Below are positions 34,787 to 44,777 of a stretch of DNA of 64,000 nucleotides, in pieces. The notes beneath the pieces were generated by a model, which was not told where the DNA came from, did no database searches, and was given only the letters and a program-made list of their open reading frames with translations. The translations under genes were made by a program, and so were the position numbers. Origin of the DNA: Halomonas korlensis (GTDB lineage: Bacteria > Pseudomonadota > Gammaproteobacteria > Pseudomonadales > Halomonadaceae). The DNA is taken from NCBI RefSeq assembly GCF_900116705.1, contig NZ_FPBP01000005.1:124001-188000 (forward strand). The letters run 5' to 3'. Each line of letters starts with the position of its first letter. The first letter of the stretch is position 1.

Positions 34787-35054
34787 ACTTCCTCCCGAAC
34801 GTTATCAACTTATCACGCTGACTATTGAGGTTAGCCCAACGGAAGTCATAAGCAAGGGGCTGAGCGAAATCCACCATAAGAATAGCTTTATTTAGTAATT
34901 TTTATGAAACGATGACCTCAAATCGACTCAAGCTTCCAGGAATATTGGCTAATTTAACGCGAGGCTATTCAGTTTCATCGTGACGAAATTAATCAACCCC
35001 GTTTTCCACACCGTATTCAGGCCTGTTCGTGAGCCTCCCCAGAGGGGATAGGCA

Positions 35055-36782
35055 TCAGAAAGGAAACACGAGGGGCGTGATCAACAGTACGGCGGCGGAG
35101 TAGGTGAGGCTGACCGGCAGGCCGACCCTGAGGAAGTCGCCCATGCTGTAGCGACCAGGAGAATAGACCATCAGGTGGGTCTGGTAGCCGTAGGGAATGA
35201 GAAAGCAGGCGCTGGCGCCGTAGGCCACGGCCATGATGAAGGGCATGGGGTCGACGCCAAAGGCCTGCGCGGTGGTCCAGGCCACGGGGAAGGCCAGCGC
35301 CGCGGCGGCGTTGTTGGTTACCGTTTCGGTGAGCAGCAGCGTGAGAAGATAGCAGCCGATGAAGGCGGCATAGACGCCATGGCCGCTGAACAGATGCTGC
35401 ATGCCCTGGGCGAGCAGATCGGCGGCGCCTGAGTTCTCAAGCCCCTGGGCCAGTGCCAATGCCGAGCCAATGATGACCCATAGCTCGAAGGGGAAACGGC
35501 GGCGCAGCTCGGCCGGGCTGAGCACACGACCGAGCAACAGCCCGCCCATCAACAGCAGCAGGCCATGAAACAACGGCAACCACTCGGCGGCGGCCAGGCC
35601 GATCACGCTGACAAAGCCGGCCAATGTCAGCCAACTCTCTCTACGGCTGAGCTGGGGGCGTGTGAGGCTGCCACTGAGCAGGTGGAAGTTGCGATCGAGG
35701 TTGCGGTGCTGGCGAAAATCGCTGCCCACGGCCATCAGCAGGCAGTCTCCCGTACGCAGGGGAATCTGCCCAAGCTGGCCTTCCAGGCGCTTGCCACCGC
35801 GACGGATGCCTACTACGCCGGCATTGAACATGCTGCGAAAATCCACCTCCTGCAAGGTCTGCCCGGCCAGTTCAGATTCGTGGGAGATCACCACTTCCAC
35901 CAGATTGGTGGCCAGTAGGGCGTCGGCCTGGTGGCCGAACAGCTTGAGCCCCGGAAAACGCTGCAGCGCCTGGACCTTGCGCACCTCGCCGGTGAACACC
36001 AGTGTGTCCCCTTCGTGCAGAATCTCCTCCGGCCCCACGGGGCTGATCAGCCGGCCTCCCCGCTCGATTTCCAGCAGGTAAAGCCCCTCCAGGCTACGCA
36101 GGCCGTTGGCCTCGATGCTGCGGCCGATCAGCTCGGAACCCGGCTGCAGGTCGGCGGCCAGGAAATAGGAAAGCTTGTCGGCAGTTGCCTCGGGCATATG
36201 GTGCGGCAGCGACTGGGCCCGCCAGAGCAATACGCCGAAGGTCAGCAGGGCCACCGGTATCCCGACCAGACTGAACTGGAACATACCCAGTTCAAAGCCG
36301 GCGCTGCTCAGGGCGAAGGAATTCACTACCAGATTGGTGGAGGTTCCCACCAAGGTCGTCACGCCGCCGAGGATGGAGGCGTAGGACAGCGGGATCAGCA
36401 GCCGCGAGGGGGCAATACGTGTCTGCCGAGATATGGCGCCCAGGAAGGCGGCGACCACCGCGGTATTGTTGAGAAAGGCCGACAACACGGCACTGGTACC
36501 CATGAGGCGGGCGGTGGCACTGCTTGGCCGGCCTCGCAGCAGGCGCTGGGAAAGCCAGTCCAACAAGGGGGTACGTTCCAGCGCCAGCGAGACCAGCAGC
36601 AACAGGATAAGGGTGGCCAGCGCCGGATTGGTGTACTGGCGCAGTAGCGTCGCGGTATCCACCAGGCCGAACAGCAGGTAGGCCCCGGCCAGGCTGACGA
36701 AGGCGATGGCCGGGCGCACGCGCCCGCTGATCAGCAGGGCCAGCAGGCCGACGATGGAAAGCAGCACCGCCCAGGTCATCAT
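35055..36782 (-). CDS. SLC13/DASS-family permease with RCK_C domains (putative sulfate permease)
   Basis: This 575-residue inner-membrane sodium-coupled anion transporter has helices on both sides of a central soluble part (about residues 200-375) holding two TrkA_C/RCK_C domains. Family marks are LSAFLNNTAVVAAFLGA and LIPLSYASILGGVTTLVGTS in the first half, ETVTNNAAAALAFPVAWTT and ASACFLIPYGYQTHLMV in the second. Such fused permeases include known sulfate carriers. Divergence from a gene group containing cysD-cysNC-cysQ makes sulfate the best guess. A paralogue lies at 56867. Start at 36782 has AAGGA upstream. Confidence 0.85.
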   Translation of the reverse strand: MMTWAVLLSIVGLLALLISGRVRPAIAFVSLAGAYLLFGLVDTATLLRQYTNPALATLILLLLVSLALERTPLLDWLSQRLLRGRPSSATARLMGTSAVLSAFLNNTAVVAAFLGAISRQTRIAPSRLLIPLSYASILGGVTTLVGTSTNLVVNSFALSSAGFELGMFQFSLVGIPVALLTFGVLLWRAQSLPHHMPEATADKLSYFLAADLQPGSELIGRSIEANGLRSLEGLYLLEIERGGRLISPVGPEEILHEGDTLVFTGEVRKVQALQRFPGLKLFGHQADALLATNLVEVVISHESELAGQTLQEVDFRSMFNAGVVGIRRGGKRLEGQLGQIPLRTGDCLLMAVGSDFRQHRNLDRNFHLLSGSLTRPQLSRRESWLTLAGFVSVIGLAAAEWLPLFHGLLLLMGGLLLGRVLSPAELRRRFPFELWVIIGSALALAQGLENSGAADLLAQGMQHLFSGHGVYAAFIGCYLLTLLLTETVTNNAAAALAFPVAWTTAQAFGVDPMPFIMAVAYGASACFLIPYGYQTHLMVYSPGRYSMGDFLRVGLPVSLTYSAAVLLITPLVFPF

Positions 36783-36933
36783 GGTGGATTATCCTTGCAG
36801 GGTCGAATCAGGGTTGTGAGATTCTACGCAACCTTTTATGCTGAAGTCGATCTACCACATAAAATGTTTTACCTTTCAACTATAAATTACGCCAAGTCAG
36901 CAGGTTGCAGAAAAATTGCCGACTAAACATTTA
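36783..36933. promoter_or_regulatory. A/T-rich divergent promoter region of the second sulfate module
   Basis: 151 bp between the permease and the transposase-derived gene. The block at about 36828-36892 is strongly A/T-rich and includes ATAAAATGTTTTACC and ACTATAAATTACG, so both divergent promoters probably lie here. No specific operator is proven. Confidence 0.45.
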
Positions 36934-37689
36934 ATGCCTGACAATCTCAACAAGCGCCGCCATGAAGCGGTTCGCTTGCGCCTGGACGGCCATACGGTCG
37001 CCGAGACCAGTCAACGCACCGGGTTGTCGGCGCCTACCGTATCGGCGGCCTGGAAGGCATTTCGCGAAGGCGGCTGGGAATCGGTTGATGTCCGTCAGCG
37101 GGGTCGTCGGACCGGCCAGACGCCGAGGCTGGGCGAGGCCGAACAGCGCGTGCTCCGGCAGTGCCTGGCCGATTGGCCGCCCTCTCCACAGCCGGGCTGG
37201 AGCAGCCGCGAGCTTGTCGAAAGGCTTGCGGTAGCGACAGGGCAAAAGGTCTCGACACGGGCCATCGAGCACTGGCTGGCGGCCCAGGGTCTCAAACCAG
37301 CGCCCGTGAGGCTGGAAGGCCTGGAACGCAAGCGCTCCGCGGCGGGCCGCTGGTATCGGCAGCAAGTCTTGCCGGTGCTCGAACAGATCAAGCAGGCCAA
37401 CGGGACCCACTGGCAAGGCGGCGTTCGAGTAGCGCCTCAGGCCCACGATGATGCCCCATGCCGCTATCAACTCTATTTGCATGGGAAACGCGGCGCGTTG
37501 TTGACCCGTTGTTTCACGGAGCCACCCAACGCGGGTTATTACCTGACGCTATTCGAGCGACTCGCGACTGCGGGTCCCGTCGCCCTGGTCTTTCACGGGG
37601 CGTTCTTTCGGGCCAGCAGCGAGGTGCAGGCATGGCTGAGCGAGCATCCCCACTTTCATCTGCTCAGCGTGCCAGCCGATGCGCTATGA
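36934..37689 (+). CDS. IS630-like transposase-derived DNA-binding protein, catalytically dead
   Basis: A 251-residue protein with the domain order of an IS630 transposase: a first HTH (residues 11-45, TVAETSQRTGLSAPTVSAAW), a second winged HTH (69-120), then a DDE-type fold. The catalytic acids are gone. Where IS630 enzymes have a DE pair after a Trp it reads THWQGGVRV (158-166). Where they have the second Asp in an LVxDxxxxH segment it reads ALVFHGAFFRAS. The protein stops before the third acidic site. The reading frame is intact and GC-rich, and no inverted repeats were seen. It may be a domesticated regulator of the adjacent sulfate genes. TTG at 36916 is an alternative start. Confidence 0.75.
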   Translation: MPDNLNKRRHEAVRLRLDGHTVAETSQRTGLSAPTVSAAWKAFREGGWESVDVRQRGRRTGQTPRLGEAEQRVLRQCLADWPPSPQPGWSSRELVERLAVATGQKVSTRAIEHWLAAQGLKPAPVRLEGLERKRSAAGRWYRQQVLPVLEQIKQANGTHWQGGVRVAPQAHDDAPCRYQLYLHGKRGALLTRCFTEPPNAGYYLTLFERLATAGPVALVFHGAFFRASSEVQAWLSEHPHFHLLSVPADAL

Positions 37690-37787
37690 GCTGCGCGATT
37701 CGGGCTTCGAGTTGAGGGCTCAAGCTGCGGGTCAAAACAAGCATCAGCGACCCACCGAGCTAACCTATCAAAAATGGAAACCCATCG

Positions 37788-38690
37788 ATGACATCATTGA
37801 CCCATCTGCAACGGCTCGAGGCCGAAAGCATTCAGATCATGCGCGAGGTGGTCGCCGAGACCGAGAATCCGGTGATGCTGTATTCCGTGGGCAAGGACAG
37901 CGCCGTAATGCTGCATCTGGCGCGCAAGGCCTTCGCACCTTCCCCGCCGCCCTTCCCGCTGCTCCACGTCGACACGCGCTGGAAGTTTCGCGCCATGTAC
38001 GAGTTCCGCGACCAGATGGCCAAGGACGTCGGCATGGACCTGCTGGTGCATATCAATCCGGAGGGTATCGAGAAGGACATCAATCCTTTTACCCACGGCT
38101 CGGCGATCCACACCGATGTCATGAAGACCGAAGGCCTCAAGCAGGCGCTGGACAAGTATGGCTTCGATGCCGCCTTCGGCGGGGCGCGACGCGACGAGGA
38201 GAAATCCCGCGCCAAGGAGCGCGTGTTCTCCTTCCGGTCTGCCCAGCACCGCTGGGACCCCAAGAACCAGCGCCCTGAGTTGTGGAAGCTCTACAACACG
38301 CGCAAGCACAAGGGCGAGTCGATCCGCGTCTTTCCGCTTTCCAACTGGACCGAGCTGGATATCTGGCAATACATCTACCTGCAGAGCATTCCCATCGTGC
38401 CGCTGTACTACGCCGCCGAGCGCCCGGTGGTGGAGCGTGATGGCGCACTGATCATGGTCGACGACGAGCGCATGCCGCTGGAGCCCGGCGAGGTGCCGAT
38501 GATGCGCAAGGTGCGCTTTCGCACCCTGGGCTGCTACCCGCTCACCGGTGCGATTGAATCCGAGGCCGACACGCTTCCTGCGATCATTCAGGAAATGCTG
38601 CTGACCAAGACCTCCGAACGCCAGGGCCGCGTCATCGACCACGACAGCGCCGCCTCCATGGAAAAGAAAAAGCAGGAAGGATACTTCTGA
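37788..38690 (+). CDS. cysD: Sulfate adenylyltransferase small subunit, second copy
   Basis: This second CysD has 300 residues and starts directly at the family N-terminus ([18 protein letters not shown]), without the extension of the first copy. The PP-loop [18 protein letters not shown] and [15 protein letters not shown] are intact. It differs from the copy at 12340 in many places, so it is an old paralogue or a transferred copy, not a recent duplication. No strong ribosome-binding site is visible before 37788. Its stop shares one base with the cysNC start (TGATG). Confidence 0.95.
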   Translation: MTSLTHLQRLEAESIQIMREVVAETENPVMLYSVGKDSAVMLHLARKAFAPSPPPFPLLHVDTRWKFRAMYEFRDQMAKDVGMDLLVHINPEGIEKDINPFTHGSAIHTDVMKTEGLKQALDKYGFDAAFGGARRDEEKSRAKERVFSFRSAQHRWDPKNQRPELWKLYNTRKHKGESIRVFPLSNWTELDIWQYIYLQSIPIVPLYYAAERPVVERDGALIMVDDERMPLEPGEVPMMRKVRFRTLGCYPLTGAIESEADTLPAIIQEMLLTKTSERQGRVIDHDSAASMEKKKQEGYF

Positions 38691-40594
38691 TGTCTCATTC
38701 ATCTGACATGATCGCCGAGGACATTGAGCAGTATCTCAAGTCCCACGAGCACAAGGGCCTGCTGCGCTTCATCACCTGCGGCAGCGTCGACGACGGCAAG
38801 AGCACGCTGATCGGCCGGCTGTTATTTGAATCCAAGCTGCTGTTCGAGGATCAGCTGGCCGCCATCGAGGCCGACTCGAAGAAGTACGGCACCCAGGGCA
38901 ACGAGATGGACTTCGCGCTGCTCGTCGATGGCCTGGCCGCCGAGCGTGAGCAGGGCATCACCATCGATGTGGCCTACCGCTTCTTCTCTACCAACAAGCG
39001 CAAGTTCATCGTTGCCGATACCCCGGGGCACGAACAATACACCCGCAACATGGTGACCGGCGCTTCCACCACGGATGCGGCGATCCTGATGGTCGATGCC
39101 CGCTATGGCATCCTCACCCAGACCCGCCGCCACAGCTTCCTGATGTCGCTGATCGGCATGCGCCACCTGGTCGTGGCGATCAACAAGATGGACCTGGTCG
39201 ACTACTCGAAACAGCGCTTCGAGGAGATCGTCGAGGAGTACAAGGTATTTGCCAAGCAGCTCGGGCTGGAGGAGATCACCTTCATCCCGATGTCGGCGCT
39301 CAAGGGCGATAATGTCATCGAGCATGGCCACCATATGCCCTGGTATCACGGCCCTACCCTGATGGCCTACCTGGAAACGGTGGAAGTCGACGACGAACGC
39401 CTGCAACGCAACCCGTTCCGTATGCCGGTGCAGTGGGTCAACCGCCCCAACCTGGATTTCCGAGGCTTCACCGGCATGGTGTCCAGCGGCACGGTGAAGC
39501 CGGGAGATGCGATTCGCGTGCAGCCTTCCGGCAAGTCCAGCAGGGTCGCGCGGATCTACACCTACGACGGTGATCTTGAAATGGCCGTGGCGGGCCAGTC
39601 CATTACCTTACTGCTGGACGACGAGATCGATATTTCTCGCGGTGACGTGATCTCCGGCGTTGAGCGGCCGTCCCAGACCGCCGACCAGTTCGAGACTTCC
39701 CTGGTATGGATGCACGAGCAGCCGCTGCTGCCGGGTCGCCCTTACCTGATGAAGCTGGGCACCCAGACCGTCTCGGCCACCGTCACCGACGTCAAGTACC
39801 AGGTCAACGTCAACACCCTGGAACATACGGCGGCCAAGCAATTGGATCTCAACGCCATCGGGATATGCACCCTGAGCCTGGACCGGGCTGTAGCCTTCGA
39901 CCCCTACCAGGAGTGCCAGGACACCGGTGGCTTCATTCTGATCGACCGGATGACCAACAACACCGTTGGAGCCGGGATGCTGCACTTCGCCCTGCGCCGC
40001 AGCCAGAACATCCATATGCAGCACGTGGATATCGACAAGCAGGCGCGTGCGCTCTCCAAGGGGCAGCAACCTGCGGTGCTGTGGTTCACCGGCCTCTCTG
40101 GTGCCGGCAAGTCCACCATCGCCAATCTGGTGGAAAAGAAGCTGCATGCGGCCGGCCAGCACACCTACCTGCTGGACGGTGACAACGTACGCCACGGCCT
40201 CAACCGTGACCTGGGCTTCACCGACGCCGACCGCGTCGAGAATATCCGCCGCGTCGGCGAAATGGCCAAGATAATGGTGGACGCCGGCCTGATCGTGCTC
40301 ACCGCCTTCATCTCACCCTTCCGTAGCGAACGCCAGCTGGCCCGCGATCTGATGGAGGATGGCGAGTTCATCGAGATCTTCGTCGATACCCCGCTGGACG
40401 TGGCAGAAGAGCGTGATCCCAAGGGGCTCTATCGCAAGGCCCGCCGCGGCGAGCTGAAGAACTTCACCGGCATCGACTCCGCCTACGAGGCACCCGAGTC
40501 ACCCGACCTGCACCTCAGGACCACCGAGATGAGCAGCGACGAGGCGGCCGACGCGATCATCGGGTTGCTGCGTGAGCGGCACGTGATTGCCTGA
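38690..40594 (+). CDS. cysNC: Bifunctional sulfate adenylyltransferase GTPase / APS kinase
   Basis: A 634-residue fusion of CysN (about 1-450) and CysC (about 455-634). The GTPase part has GSVDDGKST (31-39), [12 protein letters not shown] and SALK. The APS kinase part has LSGAGKST near residue 470 (P-loop), the FISPFRSER active segment and [20 protein letters not shown]. With CysD it makes APS and then PAPS in one complex. The stand-alone CysN at 10892 lacks the kinase. cysQ follows, consistent with PAPS turnover. Confidence 0.96.
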   Translation: MSHSSDMIAEDIEQYLKSHEHKGLLRFITCGSVDDGKSTLIGRLLFESKLLFEDQLAAIEADSKKYGTQGNEMDFALLVDGLAAEREQGITIDVAYRFFSTNKRKFIVADTPGHEQYTRNMVTGASTTDAAILMVDARYGILTQTRRHSFLMSLIGMRHLVVAINKMDLVDYSKQRFEEIVEEYKVFAKQLGLEEITFIPMSALKGDNVIEHGHHMPWYHGPTLMAYLETVEVDDERLQRNPFRMPVQWVNRPNLDFRGFTGMVSSGTVKPGDAIRVQPSGKSSRVARIYTYDGDLEMAVAGQSITLLLDDEIDISRGDVISGVERPSQTADQFETSLVWMHEQPLLPGRPYLMKLGTQTVSATVTDVKYQVNVNTLEHTAAKQLDLNAIGICTLSLDRAVAFDPYQECQDTGGFILIDRMTNNTVGAGMLHFALRRSQNIHMQHVDIDKQARALSKGQQPAVLWFTGLSGAGKSTIANLVEKKLHAAGQHTYLLDGDNVRHGLNRDLGFTDADRVENIRRVGEMAKIMVDAGLIVLTAFISPFRSERQLARDLMEDGEFIEIFVDTPLDVAEERDPKGLYRKARRGELKNFTGIDSAYEAPESPDLHLRTTEMSSDEAADAIIGLLRERHVIA

Positions 40595-40669
40595 CGCCCG
40601 ACCTGACCACTGACACGGACGCTGCCATCCGGCGGCGTCCTGTCTTCTCATCATTGAGCCGGCCCTTTC

Positions 40670-40704
40670 CTTTCGAGATAGTTATGGCTTTCGAGGTAGT
40701 TATG
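40670..40704 (+). repeat. 18-bp tandem duplication of the cysQ ribosome-binding site and start codon
   Basis: CTTTCGAGATAGTTATG (40670-40686) and CTTTCGAGGTAGTTATG (40688-40704) differ at one base and have a period of 18 bp, so the reading frame is preserved and two starts are available. Confidence 0.85.
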
Positions 40705-41511
40705 TCCCTTGCAACATCGTCACTTGCACAGCTGTTGAGCGATATCGAGCGAATCGCCCGAGACGCGGGCGAGGCCATCATGGCCGTTTATGCTCGCGAT
40801 TTCACGGTGGAGGAGAAGGCAGACAAGAGCCCGCTGACCGAAGCGGACAAGGCCGCCCACGACGTCATCGTCAGCGGGCTCGAAGCCCTGCCGGGCAACA
40901 TCCCCGTGCTCTCCGAGGAGAACACCGAGGGCTTTGCCGGGGTAGACGCCGACGGCCGTTACTGGCTGGTCGACCCGCTGGACGGCACCAAGGAGTTCAT
41001 CAAGCGTAACGGCGAGTTCACGGTGAACATCGCGCTGATCGAGAACGGCAGGCCGGTGCTCGGCGTGGTCGTCGCCCCGGCACTGGATGTGGCCTATCTG
41101 GCCGCCGAGGGAGTAGGCGCCTTCAAGGTGGAAGGCAGCGGCGAGCGTCAACCCATCCACGTGGGTGGCAAGCCGCGAGCCGGTGCGTCCTACCGCGTGG
41201 TAGGCAGCCGCTCCCATCCCAGCCCTGACTTGTCCGACTGGCTGAAGACATTGGGCTCGCACGACATGGTGCCGATGGGCAGCTCACTCAAGCTCTGCCT
41301 TGTCGCCGAAGGCGCGGCGGATGTCTACCCCCGCCTCGGCCCCACTTGCCTGTGGGATACCGGGGCCGCTCAGGCCGTGGTCGAACAAGCCGGCGGTCGG
41401 GTGGAAACGCTGGAGGGCCAGCCGCTGAGCTATGCAAACCCCAGTGACTATCTGAACCCGCATTTCGTCGTTGCCGGCTGGAACGATCATCACCGACCAA
41501 GCACGCGATGA
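40702..41511 (+). CDS. cysQ: 3'(2'),5'-bisphosphate nucleotidase
   Basis: CysQ dephosphorylates PAP (and PAPS), clearing the by-product of PAPS use. The 269-residue inositol-monophosphatase-fold protein has LSEEN (metal Glu), the DPLDGTKEFIKRNGEF motif and the C-terminal WDTGAAQAVVEQAGG. Two in-frame ATGs (40684 and 40702) each follow their own GAGATAG or GAGGTAG, because an 18-bp stretch covering ribosome-binding site and start codon is tandemly duplicated. 40702 has the better site. It lies 107 bp after cysNC. It converges with the diguanylate cyclase gene, 11 bp between stops. Confidence 0.94.
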   Translation: MSLATSSLAQLLSDIERIARDAGEAIMAVYARDFTVEEKADKSPLTEADKAAHDVIVSGLEALPGNIPVLSEENTEGFAGVDADGRYWLVDPLDGTKEFIKRNGEFTVNIALIENGRPVLGVVVAPALDVAYLAAEGVGAFKVEGSGERQPIHVGGKPRAGASYRVVGSRSHPSPDLSDWLKTLGSHDMVPMGSSLKLCLVAEGAADVYPRLGPTCLWDTGAAQAVVEQAGGRVETLEGQPLSYANPSDYLNPHFVVAGWNDHHRPSTR

Positions 41512-41522
41512 CACGACGCGTC

Positions 41523-43499
41523 TCAGTCGGTGGCGACCATGACCCGATCCCGGCCGGCCTCCTTGGCGTGGTAACTGGCGGCATCGGCTCGCGCTATCAC
41601 GGCCGCGGTATCGTGGTCGCTGCCACGAAAGGCGGTGACACCAATGCTCAACGAAACACGAAATTCCTGGCCCTGGTGGACCACGTAGACTTCACGCACC
41701 GAGCAGCGCACGGTATCGGCGACGCGTTTCGCTTGCTCGAGGGTGCAGCTCGGTAGCAGCACCGCAAACTCATCGCCGCCCTGACGCGCCACGTAATCGC
41801 TGCGTCGCACCTCCCACGCCAACACCTGGGCGATGCGGCGCAGCATTTCATCCCCCAGCGCATGGCCACCCTCATCGTTCACGGGTTTGAAATGATCGAG
41901 GTCGAACAGTATCAGCGCTGATGGCGTGCCCGTCTTGTGCCATTCCGCCAGGGCCTCCTCGAGGCGACGCTCGAAACCACGACGGTTCAGCAGTCCGGTC
42001 AGCGGGTCGTGCTCGGCCTCCCAGCGGCGCAAGGCATCCTCATGATAGCGCTCGGTAATGTCCTTCACCGTACCCACGAAGCCGATATTGCGGCCCTGGA
42101 TCGACACCAGGCTGGCGTGAACCTCCAGCCACAAGGTGTCACCGTTGGCGTGCAAGAAGCGGAACTGCTGGAGGAAGGGATCGCCGCTGGCAAGGCTATG
42201 TCGCCAGAGATCCATCGCCGAATCCCGGTCGCCCGTATGGATATGCGCCAGCCAGACGACCTCGCCACGCGTGGTGAAATCATGGCCGGTCAGCTCCTTC
42301 AGGGCCGGGTTCATGTAACTGAAGCGGCCCGCCATATCGGTGACGAACATTCCCAGCGGCGAGGAGGCCAGCACGGCATCGAGAAACGCCTGCCTGTCGG
42401 ATAGCCGCAAATGCGCTTCGCTGCGCTCCGCCTCGACCCGATTGAAGGTGTCGGCCAGGTTGATGAGTTCATGCATGTGCGTGGCCAACGCGATACGGCT
42501 GCGCCGCCCCTCGCCTACCTCATGGATCTGTCTTGCCAGGCGGTGCAGCGGCGACAGCGTTCGCCGCACCAGTCCCCACATGACGGGTAGCGTCAGTAAC
42601 GCAAATGCCGCCCCGCCCCACCACAGCCACTGGATCAACAGGGCCATTGGCTCGAGCACCTGTTTCTCGGGCAGGGCGACGCCGACGATCCAGTCGGCCG
42701 GCCAGATCTGATTGAAGGATTGATAGGCTTCTCCGCCACCGATCATCGGTGTGACGGTTTTCCCCTCCCAGCCATCGAGCGCACGATGCAGGAGAGGATG
42801 GGCCTCGAGCGAGGGCACCGGCTGCAATATCTGGTCAGCCTGGGGATGATAGAGGATCGTGCCCGACGCCGTGGCCACTGCGGCGTACCCACCGTCTCCC
42901 AGCCGCAAGCGCTGCAAGCGTGCGAACAACTCACCCGAGCGGATATCGACGAAACCACCGACAAAGCCATTGAACTCACCGTCACGCCAACGCGGCACGG
43001 TAAACAACACCAGGGGCTTGTCACTGGCGCGCCCGGTAAAGGGCTCGCTGACATAGGGCCTTTGTACCGCCCGCAAGAAGCGGAAGTACTCGGTGTCCTT
43101 GGTTTCAAGCCCCACCCGCCCGTCCATTTCGGGCCAATCGGCCTGAACCACGCCCTGGGCATCCGCCACCACCAGGCCATCGAACCATTCGAGCAACGCC
43201 GTGTTATGCCTGAGCTCTTCACGCAGGCGCGCATGGCCTTGCTCGCCGAGCATGGCCTCGAGCCGCTGTAGCGCTCCCAAGCGCTGATCCACCTGAGTAC
43301 TGAGCTCTTCGGCGATGACCCGCGATTCATAGCTCAGATGCGTGAAATTGACCTCACTGATCAACGAACGACCGATCCATCCCGCCGCACCGAGCAACAG
43401 CAACGCCACCACCACCCAGGTGATCGCCAGGCCGAGCATCAAGCGGCTCTGCAGGGACGTCAGCAACCGCAGCGAACGTTTCACACGTGGAAAATGCAA
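41523..43499 (-). CDS. Membrane-bound diguanylate cyclase (Cache-PAS-GGDEF)
   Basis: A 658-residue c-di-GMP synthase. One helix (about 20-45) precedes a periplasmic double-Cache sensor (about 50-290, with YVSEPFTGRASDKPLVLFTV), and a second helix follows. A HAMP-like linker, a PAS domain (FLDAVLASSPLGMFVTDMAG onward) and a GGDEF domain complete it. The active site reads RRSDYVARQGGDEFAVL: GGDEF is intact, and RxxD five residues before it is a functional-type inhibitory I-site. The enzyme should be active and product-inhibited, controlled by an extracellular ligand. There is no EAL domain. Confidence 0.93.
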   Translation of the reverse strand: MHFPRVKRSLRLLTSLQSRLMLGLAITWVVVALLLLGAAGWIGRSLISEVNFTHLSYESRVIAEELSTQVDQRLGALQRLEAMLGEQGHARLREELRHNTALLEWFDGLVVADAQGVVQADWPEMDGRVGLETKDTEYFRFLRAVQRPYVSEPFTGRASDKPLVLFTVPRWRDGEFNGFVGGFVDIRSGELFARLQRLRLGDGGYAAVATASGTILYHPQADQILQPVPSLEAHPLLHRALDGWEGKTVTPMIGGGEAYQSFNQIWPADWIVGVALPEKQVLEPMALLIQWLWWGGAAFALLTLPVMWGLVRRTLSPLHRLARQIHEVGEGRRSRIALATHMHELINLADTFNRVEAERSEAHLRLSDRQAFLDAVLASSPLGMFVTDMAGRFSYMNPALKELTGHDFTTRGEVVWLAHIHTGDRDSAMDLWRHSLASGDPFLQQFRFLHANGDTLWLEVHASLVSIQGRNIGFVGTVKDITERYHEDALRRWEAEHDPLTGLLNRRGFERRLEEALAEWHKTGTPSALILFDLDHFKPVNDEGGHALGDEMLRRIAQVLAWEVRRSDYVARQGGDEFAVLLPSCTLEQAKRVADTVRCSVREVYVVHQGQEFRVSLSIGVTAFRGSDHDTAAVIARADAASYHAKEAGRDRVMVATD

Positions 43500-43620
43500 A
43501 AGCTGACCGTCGTATGGTTTATTAATATAAGCCTTTCAGAATGCCTAAATTAATACACCTGGTCTAGGCGACTTATGGCTCGAATAGACGATCTCCAGTC
43601 GCGCACCTGGAAGCAGGCAG

Positions 43621-43651
43621 CAAAAAAAAGCCGGCCCCTGGGGGCCGGCTT
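43621..43651 (-). terminator. Rho-independent terminator of the porin gene
   Basis: On the minus strand, a stem AGCCGGCCCC/GGGGCCGGCT (43650-43629) is followed by a run of eight T (43629-43622). It lies 38 bp after the porin stop and is a classical intrinsic terminator. Confidence 0.9.
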
Positions 43652-43688
43652 CGTTGTGGCGAGTGCGTTACTGCTTCAAGCGTGAGGC

Positions 43689-44777
43689 TTAGAAGAAGTA
43701 GCGAGCACCGGTCACGTAGTAGACATCGTCGCCGTCATCAACCTCGACACCACCGCTACCAATCTGAGCATCCGGCTGGTCAGCCTGCTGCACCTCGGCG
43801 AAGAGGTTGAAGTTGCTGGAGACGTTATAGTAGCCGCCGGCAGCCCAGGACAAACGCTCATCCTCAGCGTCATCCTCGTCGATATGGTAAATATCGGCGT
43901 TGAAGGCCCACTGGTTGATAGCGTAGGACATGCCCAGGCCAACTTTTTCGAAGCCGCCACCGTACTCGCCATTATCGTCGCGGGCTTCATAACCCAGGCG
44001 GGCGGAGAAGTCATCGGTGAATGCGTAGGCGGCAGTGGTGCCGTAGCGCATCTCGTCGTTGCCATTCGCATTGGGGTTAGTGATTCTGTCGCCATCCTCA
44101 TCCAGGATAGCCTTGTCATCGACGAAGCCAGCGGCCAGACGCAGCCCGCCCACTTCGTACTTCGCGCCGCCCTGGGCGACGACTTCGTCGTCCCGCTGAT
44201 CAACACCTTCAATGTCGCCGCGATTGCTGTAGTGCTTGGCCTGCAGGAAGACTTGGAAGCCTTGCATGTCAGGCGTGAAATAGCCGATGGAGTCGCCGCG
44301 TGATTGAGTCCTGTGAGTACCGAATTCCAGGCCACGGTCGATATAGACGTCGAACGGCGCGGTCACGGACTGCAGGTAGAAGGAGTCGAAGTTACCGGCC
44401 TGGACGGTACCCCAGTTGTTGCTCTGCAGGCCGAGATACGACTGGCGAGTCTCGCTGAAAGCATCGAAGTCGTTAGCGCCATTGTTGCCGGCCTCGTCGC
44501 CGCGGAAGCGCCACTCGAGGCGACCGAAGGCGGACAGGTCGGAGGTGATTTCCTGGCTCATGTTCAGGCCCAGACGCGAGTAGACGTCGACGAACTCGGG
44601 GCCGTTATCGATTTCCTGGCCGGCATCGTTAAACTCGGAGCCACCACCGGCAATACCCATGGCGATACGGCCATAGACGTCAAGCGTGGTGCCGTCCTGG
44701 TCATAAACGGTGGCGGCCTGGGCGCCAGTGGCGGCCATGGTACCGGCGATAGCAGTCGCTAAGAGTGTCTTTTTCAT
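43689..44777 (-). CDS. Gram-negative general porin
   Basis: A 362-residue outer-membrane porin. The signal peptide MKKTLLATAIAGTMAATGAQA is cleaved before ATVYDQDG. TTLDVYGRIAMGIAGG is the typical first strand, alternating strands follow, and the C-terminal ARYFF ends in the Phe required for Bam assembly. The mature protein is very acidic (many Asp and Glu loops), as expected in a halophile. Start: ATG at 44777 with AAAGGA 10 nt upstream; a longer frame upstream is not used. It has a strong terminator and a long upstream region of its own. Confidence 0.94.
   Translation of the reverse strand: MKKTLLATAIAGTMAATGAQAATVYDQDGTTLDVYGRIAMGIAGGGSEFNDAGQEIDNGPEFVDVYSRLGLNMSQEITSDLSAFGRLEWRFRGDEAGNNGANDFDAFSETRQSYLGLQSNNWGTVQAGNFDSFYLQSVTAPFDVYIDRGLEFGTHRTQSRGDSIGYFTPDMQGFQVFLQAKHYSNRGDIEGVDQRDDEVVAQGGAKYEVGGLRLAAGFVDDKAILDEDGDRITNPNANGNDEMRYGTTAAYAFTDDFSARLGYEARDDNGEYGGGFEKVGLGMSYAINQWAFNADIYHIDEDDAEDERLSWAAGGYYNVSSNFNLFAEVQQADQPDAQIGSGGVEVDDGDDVYYVTGARYFF

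Noticed and set aside
36916-37787. Active IS630 insertion element
   Set aside because: No terminal inverted repeats or TA duplication found, and the catalytic DDE residues are missing, so it is not an active element.
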